A stretch of DNA of 35,401 nt from a bacterium (GTDB taxonomy: Bacteria; Actinomycetota; Acidimicrobiia; Spongiisociales; Spongiisociaceae). Positions 1 to 6,857 of the stretch are shown here, in pieces. The position numbers were made by a program, and so were the translations under genes. Location of the stretch: assembly GCA_028821575.1 (NCBI GenBank), contig JAPPFW010000030.1, forward strand, positions 1 to 35,401, in the 5' to 3' direction. The notes below the pieces were generated by a model that made no database searches, was not told the DNA's origin, and saw only the letters and a program-made list of their open reading frames with translations. Each line of letters opens with the position of its first letter. The first letter of the stretch is position 1.

Positions 1-64
1 AACCACCACACCCTCCCAGAAACACCAGAAGAAGTGGTGGACCCCCATTAGGTCTCAGCTGTCG

Positions 65-85
65 GGTGTCAGGTGTCAGGTGTTA
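65..85. repeat. Heptamer tandem repeat, unit GGTGTCA x3
   Basis: Two perfect copies of GGTGTCA and one variant, GGTGTTA, sit head to tail with a 7-bp period. This is the first of ten 7-bp-period arrays found at gene borders in this window. Confidence 0.8.
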
Positions 86-193
86 GGAGCGGTTGGCGGG
101 ACTGGTAGATTCTTGGTTTCTTCGAGCTGTGTCGGTCTGCTGATCGTCCCGGGGCGTCGAAGCCGGGTGTCGCTGATCGGGCGACTACCGTCC

Positions 194-228
194 ACTGACC
201 ACTGACCACTGACCACTGACCACTGACC
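194..228. repeat. Heptamer tandem repeat, unit ACTGACC x5
   Basis: Five perfect head-to-tail copies of the 7-mer ACTGACC. The same 7-mer recurs in arrays near 9.5 kb and 25.7 kb, so unit sequences are partly shared between loci. Confidence 0.9.
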
Positions 229-277
229 AAGGCGAAGGCCCCATGCATCGAACGACACGGCTTGGTCGCCAACGGAT

Positions 278-312
278 AACTGGCAACTGGCAACTGGCAG
301 TTGGCAACTGGC
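278..312. repeat. Heptamer tandem repeat, unit AACTGGC x5, abutting a start codon
   Basis: Four perfect AACTGGC units and one variant (AGTTGGC) have an exact 7-bp period. The last unit ends two bases before the ATG of the CCA-adding enzyme gene, so the array occupies the whole place where a ribosome binding site would normally be. Confidence 0.9.
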
Positions 313-313
313 G

Positions 314-1717
314 ATGATTCCCGAACGCCTTGCCTGGCTGGATAGCGGCCCCACGCGTGCCTTGGCCGAGTTGTTCACCCGTTCAGGTCACGAGATCTAT
401 CTCGTCGGCGGTTCGGTTCGCGATGCTCTACTCGATAGACCGGCTGACGACATGGACTTCGCCACCGACGCCCGACCGGACCGTCTCAAGGCACTCCTGA
501 GCGACTGGGCGGATCACCTGTACCTCATGGGTGAGCGGTTCGGGACCGTGGGTGCCCTCCGGCAGGGCACACGCTATGAGATAACCACGTTCCGGGCCGA
601 GGCCTACGCATCGGACAGCCGCCAACCGGTCGTGACTTTCGGGAACTCCATCGCGGCCGACCTCGAGCGGCGCGACTTCACGGTCAACGCGATGGCCCTG
701 AAACTAGGGGAGGGCGCTCCCACGCTCGTGGACCCGTTCCGCGGCTTGGGCGACCTGGCAGCCAAGACCCTCCGCACCCCGATCGGTCCGTCGGTCTCCT
801 TTTCTGATGACCCGCTCCGGATGGTCCGCCTGTTCCGGTTCATGTCCGAACTCGGGTTCGATCCCAACCCCGAGGAAGTGGAGGCCGTGGCCGACATGAA
901 GGAGCGCCTGGACATCGTGAGCGCCGAGCGGATCCGCGACGAGTTCTCGAAGCTGGTCCTGGGGGAGTGGGCGTCGCCTGCCCTGTCCCTGATGATCGAG
1001 TCGGGGCTGGCCGCCAGGTTCATCCCGGAGGTCCCGGCGCTGGCGATGACCGAGGATCCTGACCACCGGCACAAGGATGTGCTGGCCCACTCGCTGGCCG
1101 TGATGGCCAAGACCGACCACGACCTGGTGCTCCGGCTGGCCGCCCTGTTCCACGACGTCGGCAAGCCTGACACCCGAAGGTTCGACGGTCCGAAGGTGAC
1201 CTTCCACCATCATGAGGTGGTGGGGGCCGCCATGACCCGTAAACGCCTGCGCCAACTCCGCTATCCGAAGGCCACGGTGGACCAAGTCGCCGAGTTGGTC
1301 TTCCTGCACATGAGGGCCCACACCTTCAAGATGGGATGGACGGACTCGGCGGTACGGCGCTACGTACGCGACGCGGGCGAGTTGCTGCCGAAACTCAACC
1401 AGCTCGCCAGGTGCGACGTCACCACCCGGAGCGACCGGCGGGCCCGACGGATCCAGCGCCGGCTGGACGAACTGGAGGAACGGATAGAGCACCTACGAGC
1501 CCAGGAGGAGATCGATTCTCTTCGCCCGCCCATCGACGGGCACGATGTGATGGCCTACCTCGGAATCGGTCCCGGTCCGATGGTCGGTTCCGTGCTCCGG
1601 GCGCTTCTCGCCAAGCGGATCGACGACGGCCCGTACGAGCGCTCAGAGGCCTTCTCCGTGGTACGGGAGTTGGCCCTCGCGGAAGGCCTGGACGATCCGG
1701 GCCCCGTACCGTCGTAG
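314..1717 (+). CDS. CCA tRNA nucleotidyltransferase (class II, with HD domain)
   Basis: The enzyme adds or repairs the 3'-terminal CCA of tRNAs in the cytoplasm using CTP and ATP. Visible features are the nucleotidyltransferase signature GGSVRD (residues 32-37), the metal-binding Asp pair D46-x-D48 and the class II motif RRDFTVNAMAL near residue 119. The usual head, neck and body helices follow, then an HD-domain motif HDVGKP near residue 280. At 467 aa it matches the actinobacterial PcnA/CCA-adding type that carries a C-terminal HD domain. The tRNA-Leu in this window has only ACC rather than a full CCA at its end, which fits a need for this enzyme. No Shine-Dalgarno precedes the ATG because a heptamer repeat array abuts it, so the start rests on the conserved N-terminus. 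CCA-adding versus pure A-adding activity cannot be separated by eye. Confidence 0.93.
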   Translation: MIPERLAWLDSGPTRALAELFTRSGHEIYLVGGSVRDALLDRPADDMDFATDARPDRLKALLSDWADHLYLMGERFGTVGALRQGTRYEITTFRAEAYASDSRQPVVTFGNSIAADLERRDFTVNAMALKLGEGAPTLVDPFRGLGDLAAKTLRTPIGPSVSFSDDPLRMVRLFRFMSELGFDPNPEEVEAVADMKERLDIVSAERIRDEFSKLVLGEWASPALSLMIESGLAARFIPEVPALAMTEDPDHRHKDVLAHSLAVMAKTDHDLVLRLAALFHDVGKPDTRRFDGPKVTFHHHEVVGAAMTRKRLRQLRYPKATVDQVAELVFLHMRAHTFKMGWTDSAVRRYVRDAGELLPKLNQLARCDVTTRSDRRARRIQRRLDELEERIEHLRAQEEIDSLRPPIDGHDVMAYLGIGPGPMVGSVLRALLAKRIDDGPYERSEAFSVVRELALAEGLDDPGPVPS

Positions 1718-1825
1718 AAGAAGCAGGCTCTTGACGGCTGTTTGGGGCCTGCCGCCACCGCTGGTCGGCGTCGGTGACCCCGCCCCGGAACCGGACCACC
1801 GCCCGCGCGAACCCGGGGCAGCGGC

Positions 1826-3310
1826 ATGAGGCGGGAGTGGAGGGTTGTGGTCGCCTGCACTCCGGCCATCATCATCCAGGGGTTGGACATCACGATGATC
1901 AACCTGGCTCTTCCTTCGATCGGTGAGGGGCTCTCGGCCGAACTGGCCGACCTTCAATGGGTCGTGGCGGCATTCGCTCTCGCCATGGTCTCGCTGCTTC
2001 CCACATCGGCGGCCATAGGCGACCTTTACGGCCGGCGCCGTGCGCTGCTCCTCGGATACGGCATCATGGCTGCGGGGGCGTTGCTGGCGTGGTCGGCGGC
2101 TTCGATACCTGTGCTCGTCATCGGGCGGATCGCCCAGGGAATCGGCCTGGCTCTCGGCGCTCCCAACTCCTTCGCGATAGTGGCACTGTCCTTCCCGCAG
2201 GAGGAACGGGGTAGAGCGTTGGGACTGTGGACGGCCATCTCGGCGGTTGCATTCACTCTGAGCCCGATCGTGGCGGGCTGGCTGGTGGAGTCGTTCGGGT
2301 TCAACGCGGTGTTCGTCCCACTGCTACTTTTTGCGGTGATCGGGGGTGCGGGCAGCTCGGTGTGGCTGCCGGCGGATCCGCCCACGCACCGGGGCCGTCT
2401 CGATCTCGGCGGCATGGCGGTCGCGACCGGGGCGCTGGCCATGCTCAGCTACGGCTTGATCGAGGGCGGGCGCGACGGATTCGGTCGACCGCTCATCGTG
2501 GGATCCCTCCTCCTCGGCCTGGCGTGCGCGGGATGGTTCACCCGCCACGAACTCCAGGTCGAGCACCCCATGCTCGACCTGCGCCTCATCGGGCGCCCAC
2601 CCTTCGGGCAGGTGGTGCTGGCCTCTTTCGCCCTGCACACTGCCAGCGGGGCGCTGGTCTTCTTCCTGACCATCTACCTCCAGGCCCTGCTCGGCTACTC
2701 CGCGTGGGACACCGCCTACGTGATGCTGGCCTACTCGGTGATGGCGTTGATCGGATCGCCCGCCGCCGGATACCTGACGGATCGAAGGGGCTTCTGGCTG
2801 CCGGTCGCGGTGGCTGCTCCCACCATAGGGCTGAGCGCGCTTCTCATGAGTCTCGCCGGCCTGGTCTCGCCGGCCCTCGGATATCTGGTGGTTGCCATGG
2901 CGCTGGCAGGGGCTGTGCACGGAGGATTCTTCGTGGGGGCCGGTGCGGCCGCCTCCACCAGGGTTCCCGAGGACCGGACCTCGACCGCGGGCGCCTCCCT
3001 CTCCGTTTCCCGCCATCTCGGCAGCGGGTTCGGGATAGCGGTGTTCGGCGCCCTCGCCACGATGGTGACCAGAGCGGCGATACGGCCGGCCATTGCTGAC
3101 CACCCGGACGCCGAGGCGTTGGTCTCCTCGATGAGCTTCGGGGCACCTCCCGAAGGCATCGAAGCGGCGGTGGCGGCCGCCCATACGGAGGCTTCGCTCA
3201 CTGCCTTCGGAGTGGTGATGGTGGTGATCGGCGTTTGCTCCCTGGTGGTCGGAGCCCTGGTAGCGCGGCTGTTGCTGACGAAGGGCGGTTGGAGGAAGGC
3301 GCGGCGGTAG
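1826..3310 (+). CDS. MFS transporter, DHA2 (14-helix) drug:H+ antiporter family
   Basis: An inner-membrane proton-coupled exporter, 494 aa, the usual length for 14-segment DHA2 proteins. Motif D1 (LDITMINLALPSI) lies in the first helix, motif A (GDLYGRRR) follows the second, motif B (RIAQGIGLALGAPNS) is in the fourth and the antiporter motif C region (GLWTAISAVAFTLSPIVAG) is in the fifth. The C-terminus ends in a basic tail. Family members export cationic drugs, dyes and antibiotics; the substrate here is unknown. It stands alone, 108 bp after the CCA gene and on the same strand. The ATG at 1826 has only a weak purine-rich upstream sequence (GGGG). Confidence 0.9.
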   Translation: MRREWRVVVACTPAIIIQGLDITMINLALPSIGEGLSAELADLQWVVAAFALAMVSLLPTSAAIGDLYGRRRALLLGYGIMAAGALLAWSAASIPVLVIGRIAQGIGLALGAPNSFAIVALSFPQEERGRALGLWTAISAVAFTLSPIVAGWLVESFGFNAVFVPLLLFAVIGGAGSSVWLPADPPTHRGRLDLGGMAVATGALAMLSYGLIEGGRDGFGRPLIVGSLLLGLACAGWFTRHELQVEHPMLDLRLIGRPPFGQVVLASFALHTASGALVFFLTIYLQALLGYSAWDTAYVMLAYSVMALIGSPAAGYLTDRRGFWLPVAVAAPTIGLSALLMSLAGLVSPALGYLVVAMALAGAVHGGFFVGAGAAASTRVPEDRTSTAGASLSVSRHLGSGFGIAVFGALATMVTRAAIRPAIADHPDAEALVSSMSFGAPPEGIEAAVAAAHTEASLTAFGVVMVVIGVCSLVVGALVARLLLTKGGWRKARR

Positions 3311-3354
3311 GTTAGTCGTTAGTTGTATACACCACTGACCAGTGGCCACTGGCC
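3311..3354. repeat. Heptamer-phased repeat and hairpin after the MFS gene
   Basis: GTTAGTC and GTTAGTT (3311-3324) are followed by CCACTGA, CCAGTGG and CCACTGG (3332-3352), all spaced by 7 bp. CCACTG and CCAGTGG can also pair with each other as a short hairpin just past the stop codon, so a role in termination is possible. Confidence 0.6.
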
Positions 3355-3359
3355 GCATG

Positions 3360-3365
3360 TAGCCT
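3360..3365 (+). promoter_or_regulatory. Candidate -10 hexamer TAGCCT for the MaoC pair
   Basis: TAGCCT fits the TANNNT pattern and would start transcription near 3372. No clear -35 element is seen. The call is by pattern only. Confidence 0.3.
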
Positions 3366-3410
3366 TGTCTCCCGATGGGGAATCGGTCCGAGGAGAGGAG
3401 GAGCGCCGAT

Positions 3411-3896
3411 ATGGACGCAGTGACCGAAGAACTGCGCGCGTTAGTCGGCCGGCGGGCCGTATATACCGCCCCCGACGAGGTGGGTAGGGCCTCGATCCGC
3501 TACTTCGCCCGCGCTGTCGGCGATCCGTGCCGGCTGTACGTCGACGCGGACTATGCGCGCGAGCACGGCTACGAGGATGTGATCGCGCCCCCCACCTTCG
3601 TGTGCGAAACCAACCAGTACATGCCGGGCGAGCCCGATCGGGATGGCTACCCCGGACATTCGTGGGGGATCGAGTTGGAAGGTACCCGCATGATCCGGGG
3701 CGGCCATGAGTACGAGTTCCACCGGCCGCTATACCCCTCGGACGTGATTGCGGCGACATGGACCATCACCGACGTCTTCGCTAAGGAGGGATCATCCGGT
3801 CGGTTGACCTTCCTCGTGTCGGAGGCCCGTTACACGAACCAGCGGGCCCAGTTGATCGCGGTAAACCGCGAGACCCTCATCTTCCAGGAGATCTGA
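3411..3896 (+). CDS. MaoC-like dehydratase, HadA-like non-catalytic subunit
   Basis: A hot-dog-fold protein of 161 aa of the FAS1-like dehydratase type. These proteins pair with a second MaoC protein to hydrate enoyl-CoA or dehydrate 3-hydroxyacyl thioesters. The motif region reads GDPCRLYVD, with D38 and Y43: the His of the usual D-x4-H catalytic pair is replaced by Tyr. That is typical of the substrate-binding HadA-like subunit rather than the catalytic one. The start is placed at 3411 and not at the in-frame ATG at 3375, because AGGAGGAG (3396-3403) lies 7 nt before 3411. The partner gene begins 1 nt after this stop codon. The physiological substrate is not evident; fatty-acid, steroid and branched-chain pathways all use such pairs. 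Confidence 0.82.
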   Translation: MDAVTEELRALVGRRAVYTAPDEVGRASIRYFARAVGDPCRLYVDADYAREHGYEDVIAPPTFVCETNQYMPGEPDRDGYPGHSWGIELEGTRMIRGGHEYEFHRPLYPSDVIAATWTITDVFAKEGSSGRLTFLVSEARYTNQRAQLIAVNRETLIFQEI

Positions 3897-3897
3897 T

Positions 3898-4305
3898 ATG
3901 CCGGCACAGTTCGAGGTGGGTGACCCGCTCCCCGTGTTCGGCCGGGACCTTGATCAGGCCCGGCTCGTGATGTACGCCGGCGCCACCTGGGACTGGCACC
4001 GCCTCCACTACGACACGGCGTACGTGAGGGAGCACAAGCTGCCTGCGCCCCTGGTCGACGGCCAGATGTTGGGAGCCCTGTTCGCCGAGCAGGTGCATCG
4101 TCACTTCGATCCCAGGGCTCGCATCATCGCCATGAAGCTCCGGTTCCGATCCATGGTCTATGCGGGTGAGCGGGTCGAGATCAGCGGCGAAGTCGTCTCT
4201 GTCGGGTATACCGACGGTGGTGAGACGGTGGTCTGCAGGCAGGCGGCCGCCGTTGGGTCCCGGACCACCAGCACCTGCCTCACCGAGGTTCTCCTACCGC
4301 GGTAG
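3898..4305 (+). CDS. MaoC-like dehydratase, HadB-like catalytic subunit
   Basis: A single hot-dog domain of 135 aa, expected to carry the active site of a heterodimeric (R)-hydratase/dehydratase. The sequence WDWHRLHYD gives D32 and H37 in the D-x4-H arrangement used by HadB and R-specific enoyl-CoA hydratases. AGGAG (3886-3890), lying inside the end of the preceding gene, is a good ribosome binding site 7 nt before the ATG, so the two subunits should be made together. The 1-nt gap and the complementary state of the motifs (Tyr in the partner, His here) support a heterodimer. Confidence 0.85.
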   Translation: MPAQFEVGDPLPVFGRDLDQARLVMYAGATWDWHRLHYDTAYVREHKLPAPLVDGQMLGALFAEQVHRHFDPRARIIAMKLRFRSMVYAGERVEISGEVVSVGYTDGGETVVCRQAAAVGSRTTSTCLTEVLLPR

Positions 4306-4656
4306 GAACTGCCGCGGAAACCCGTCCCGGGCCCGAGGAGACACTCCAGGTCGCGAAAAAACATCGAACGTGGCCCCGCTCGATGGGCCCTCCCCCGCCG
4401 CCACCACCGTCGTCCTGGAAGGGCAGGTGTGCGCGGCTCCCCCGCGGCCAGGGGTCCTGCGTCTTCAGCCCTAATACGAGCCAGAACATCATTGATGATC
4501 GCCGGCGTCCGGATCGGCGGCGTTGTTGTACTTCGGCAGGATCCAGCATGCACGACGGGTGTGACACGTTCAACCCCCCTTGTGGCAGGGGCTGTCGTGG
4601 GGGGCGCCTCCCGGAGGGGGTGGAACTCCATGCCACTGGTCCGGAACGATCGGCCC
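4306..4656. other. 350-bp gap between converging genes, no gene recognised
   Basis: The region separates the MaoC pair from the oppositely oriented AlkD gene. Frames crossing it on either strand read as low-complexity, Pro/Gly/Arg-rich shadow translations. I looked for tmRNA, RNase P and SRP RNA landmarks and found none. G-runs and C-runs are abundant and can form hairpins, for example CCCCCC (4574-4579) with GGGGGG (4599-4604). It may be untranslated 3' sequence or the decayed remnant of a gene. Confidence 0.5.
4574..4604. terminator. Candidate hairpin between converging genes
   Basis: A C6 run and a G6 run separated by 19 nt can form a 6-bp GC stem in the gap between two converging genes. 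A second small palindrome, CCTCCCGGAGG, lies just downstream (4607-4617). No U-tract follows, so this is a weak terminator call based on position and structure. Confidence 0.3.
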
Positions 4657-5355
4657 TCAGCCCCGCTTTCGCTCGATTGCCTTCAGGGCCTCTCGCCTGC
4701 TGAGAGTCGACAGGCGGTGGCGGTTCGTGGCCACGAAGCCGATCACCTCATCCGGGCAGGTCTTCGAGTACTCCCTGAGGGCCCAGCCGATCGCCTTCCG
4801 CAGAAAGAACTCCTTCTCGGCGATGGACGGCTCGATCAGGGCGAAGAGCAGGCCGGTGTCGGTGTCCGCCTTGAAACGGAGTTGGGCGAGGATGGCCGTC
4901 CGGCGCCTCCAGATGTCGGCGTCCACGGCCCACGACAGCAGCACCGGCCGGATGTCCTCGGGGTACGAAGCGAGGAGGTGACCCATGTGCTTGCCCGCCA
5001 GCTGATCCACGTAGTCCCACCAGGCGCCGGTGACGATCATCTCCTCCAGCATCGGCAGGCAGGCCGGCCGAAGCCACGTCCGGTAGGACGGCGCGTACGC
5101 GATCTCGATCGCGCCGTAACGCTGCTCCCTGTGAGTGGCCGAGCGCCATGTCTCCAGGATGACTTCCTCCCAGGAGGACGGGTCGGGAATCGGGTGGGCT
5201 TTGATCACGGCCCGGGCAAGGCGCCGGACCTCCGGAACCCTGACACCGTGAAAGGGCAGGTCCGACTTCATGTACCGGTGCTGGCCCTTGGCCCGCTCCG
5301 GGTCGCCGGCAGCGGAAAGGCGGGCGATCAGGTCGGCCCGCAGGGATGGGGTCAT
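4657..5355 (-). CDS. DNA alkylation repair protein (AlkD-type DNA glycosylase)
   Basis: An all-helical HEAT-like repeat glycosylase that excises N3- and N7-alkylpurines from DNA without base flipping. Family marks in order are YMKSDLPFHGV (28-38), WWDYVD (112-117), the WRRRTAIL region (149-156), EFFLRKAIGWALREYSK (182-198) and a C-terminal LSRREALKAI. W113 and D117 match by position the Trp and catalytic Asp of Bacillus AlkD. The Arg cluster at 150-152 and W191 match the other DNA-contacting residues. Its length, 232 aa, is normal for the family. Transcribed on the minus strand, it sits 62 bp downstream of the ArsC-like selenoprotein candidate, so the two could share a transcript. The ribosome binding site is weak. 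Confidence 0.88.
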   Translation of the reverse strand: MTPSLRADLIARLSAAGDPERAKGQHRYMKSDLPFHGVRVPEVRRLARAVIKAHPIPDPSSWEEVILETWRSATHREQRYGAIEIAYAPSYRTWLRPACLPMLEEMIVTGAWWDYVDQLAGKHMGHLLASYPEDIRPVLLSWAVDADIWRRRTAILAQLRFKADTDTGLLFALIEPSIAEKEFFLRKAIGWALREYSKTCPDEVIGFVATNRHRLSTLSRREALKAIERKRG

Positions 5356-5417
5356 CCAGGATCGGAGGGGTACATCGGGTGGGGACGGGGTGCGCGGGTC
5401 ACGTTTCGGCCCGCCGC

Positions 5418-5777
5418 CTAGTCGGCGAGGAAGCTCGCCACGCGGGTCTTGGGTCGGCCCACGATGGCGCGATCTCCCCGAACTACCACCGGTCTCTGGA
5501 GGAGGGCCTTGCGCTGTTCAAGTAGGTCCACCACGGCGGTGGGGTTACCAACGTAGTCGTCGGCGACCAGGCCCAGCTTCCTGAAGTTGTAGTCCTTTCT
5601 CACCAGGTCCTCCACGGGATCCTCGAGGATCGACGCCAGCCACTGGAGGGTGGCCCGGTCCGGTGGTGTCTTCATGTACAGCACTACGTCGACGTCGAGC
5701 CCTCGCTCCTCGGCGACCGCCAAGGCACTTCGCGACGAGCTTCAGTGCGGGTTGTGGAAGATCGTGATGTCGGCCAT
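5418..5777 (-). CDS. ArsC-family reductase, probable selenoprotein (in-frame TGA at codon 12)
   Basis: Read from ATG at 5777, the frame gives a 119-residue ArsC/YffB-type thioredoxin-fold protein if TGA at 5744-5742 is decoded as selenocysteine. The N-terminus is MADITIFHNPH-U-SSSRSAL. H8, position 12 and S15 coincide with His8, the catalytic Cys12 and Ser15 of E. coli plasmid ArsC. R60, R95 and R108 match its Arg60, Arg94 and Arg107. The frame is otherwise uninterrupted, with YMKTPP and RPVVV family marks. A conventional gene call would begin at the TTG at 5723 and lose the active site. A SECIS-like hairpin follows the TGA (separate entry). GAAGGGG lies about 6 nt before the ATG. Arsenate reduction is the family function, but the fold also covers unrelated redox proteins. 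selA, selB, selC and selD are not in this window. The alternative is a nonsense mutation. Confidence 0.8.
5703..5737 (-). promoter_or_regulatory. Bacterial SECIS-like hairpin downstream of the in-frame TGA
   Basis: On the minus strand CCTTGGC (5725-5719) pairs with GCCGAGG (5714-5708), 7 bp with one G-U, closing a four-base apical loop GGUC (5718-5715). A lower 4-bp stem forms between TCGC (5735-5732) and GCGA (5706-5703) across an internal loop. The apical loop starts 23 nt after the TGA, inside the roughly 16-37 nt window described for bacterial SECIS elements. It opens with GG followed by U, like the SelB-contacting loop of E. coli fdhF. I found this by hand and computed no folding energy. 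Confidence 0.7.
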
Positions 5778-5839
5778 CGGCAGCCCCTTCCGTTGCGGCA
5801 GGATCGAAATCCACCAATTCTCGGGCGGAGGCTAATACC

Positions 5840-6697
5840 GTGCGACTCCTGATGACTTCCCAAACGGTCGCGGTGGGCGTCCTGGCGACTGTGCTCACCC
5901 TTTTCCTCGTGGCCGACCAGGCCGCGATCGCCACGCCCGACCAGTACCGGCCCGCCGATCCCGTGCTCGAACCGGGCGAGTCGCTCGTGCCCGGCCAGTC
6001 GGTGGCGTCGACCAACGGCCGTTTCCGGCTGGTCTTCCAGCCCGACGGCAACCTCGTTCTCCTCGGGGACGGTTCGGTCCAATGGACCTCCGGCACGGCC
6101 GGCCTGGGCGCGGACAGCGTGGTCCTCCGCAACGGCGTGCTAGAGATGTTCCGGTCCCTTCAGTGGGGAACCGAGATGGTATGGAAGTCGAGGAGCGTCC
6201 GCACCGAAGGGGCCGTCCTCTCGGTGAGGGACGAGGGCGGGGTCGTCATCCGGCGCGAGGGCAGCCCGATCTTCTGGTCAGCAGGACTCCCGGCTCCGGA
6301 CGTGGGGCTTGCGGGGATCAAGCACGTCGTTTACGGGCGGGGAGATCAGATGGTGTGGCTGGTGAGCGCCGACGGCACCCTCTTCGACTCCTATCCGGTG
6401 AGCGGCCGCGCCACTTGGCCGGTTCCCGGACGCTACAAGGTGTTGTCCAAGTCACCACGTTCCCAGGCCCTCGCGGGGCATGTGTGGATGAAACATATGG
6501 TGCGCTTCATCCAACCGACCGGCCGGGCAGCCACCGGATTCCACTCCATTCCGGTCACCTGGAGCGGGAGACCGATCCAGACCGTCGACGAACTCGGGCA
6601 GTTCCGTTCCTTGGGTTGTGTGCGCCAGCGGAATGACAAGGCCGCGCAACTCTACGATTGGGCACCCCTCGGAACGCCGGTCGTCGTGCTTGCTTGA
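5840..6697 (+). CDS. Secreted bulb-type lectin / L,D-transpeptidase (YkuD) fusion, copy 1
   Basis: Predicted extracytoplasmic cell-wall protein of 285 aa. An N-terminal hydrophobic signal segment (about residues 8-32) is followed by a bulb-lectin-like beta region (about 45-150). That region carries QPDGNLVLL, which resembles the Q-x-D-x-N-x-V-x-Y sugar-binding motif with Leu for the final Tyr. A YkuD catalytic domain follows, with H235 and the nucleophile C260 in SLGCVR. L,D-transpeptidases cross-link peptidoglycan stems or attach proteins to them; the lectin part may position the enzyme on wall polysaccharide. The GTG at 5840 has GGAGG (5827-5831) 8 nt upstream; an ATG at 5852 is the alternative. 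It is divergent from the ArsC-like gene, and an equally long paralogue follows 160 bp downstream. His and Cys are present, so it is probably active. Confidence 0.85.
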   Translation: MRLLMTSQTVAVGVLATVLTLFLVADQAAIATPDQYRPADPVLEPGESLVPGQSVASTNGRFRLVFQPDGNLVLLGDGSVQWTSGTAGLGADSVVLRNGVLEMFRSLQWGTEMVWKSRSVRTEGAVLSVRDEGGVVIRREGSPIFWSAGLPAPDVGLAGIKHVVYGRGDQMVWLVSADGTLFDSYPVSGRATWPVPGRYKVLSKSPRSQALAGHVWMKHMVRFIQPTGRAATGFHSIPVTWSGRPIQTVDELGQFRSLGCVRQRNDKAAQLYDWAPLGTPVVVLA

Positions 6698-6857
6698 CGC
6701 CGGGTTGTCGCTGATACCTGGACCGGGCCGCCCGCCGCAGCCAGAACGGACCTAGAAGCCCAGGGCTAGCTGAGCGCGGAACGCGAAAAATCGAGAGCGA
6801 AAATATCTGCTCGCGGGGGCGCGCGGGTCGGTCGGATCGGTACGATCCCGCGCTCTC

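Larger units (their letters stand above)
1..313. other. Intergenic leader upstream of the CCA-adding enzyme gene
   Basis: No convincing gene is visible here. The stretch holds three separate 7-bp-period tandem arrays, listed individually. At its left edge CCACCAC (3-9) and GTGGTGG (34-40) could pair across a 24-nt loop, possibly the end of an upstream transcript. Short frames on the minus strand across this region consist mostly of translated tandem repeat and are not credible proteins. Confidence 0.6.

Noticed and set aside
194..228. CRISPR array
   Set aside because: The units are 7 bp and directly tandem with no spacers, and no cas gene is nearby.
704..1492. Long minus-strand frame across the CCA-adding enzyme gene
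   Set aside because: It is antisense to a clearly recognised enzyme, with His/Arg/Gly-rich composition typical of GC-rich shadow frames.
4306..4656. tmRNA, RNase P RNA or SRP RNA in the gap
   Set aside because: None of the conserved landmarks was found on either strand (tmRNA tRNA-like ends, the RNase P GAGGAAAGTCC block, the SRP GGAAG/AGCA tetraloop region).
4429..5421. 330-codon plus-strand frame over the AlkD gene
   Set aside because: The opposite strand encodes a well-matched AlkD protein; this frame has shadow composition and no ribosome binding site.
5418..5723. ArsC-like gene starting at TTG 5723 as a complete 101-aa protein
   Set aside because: This form lacks the first beta strand and the active-site loop of the fold, while the upstream codons supply exactly those residues around the TGA.
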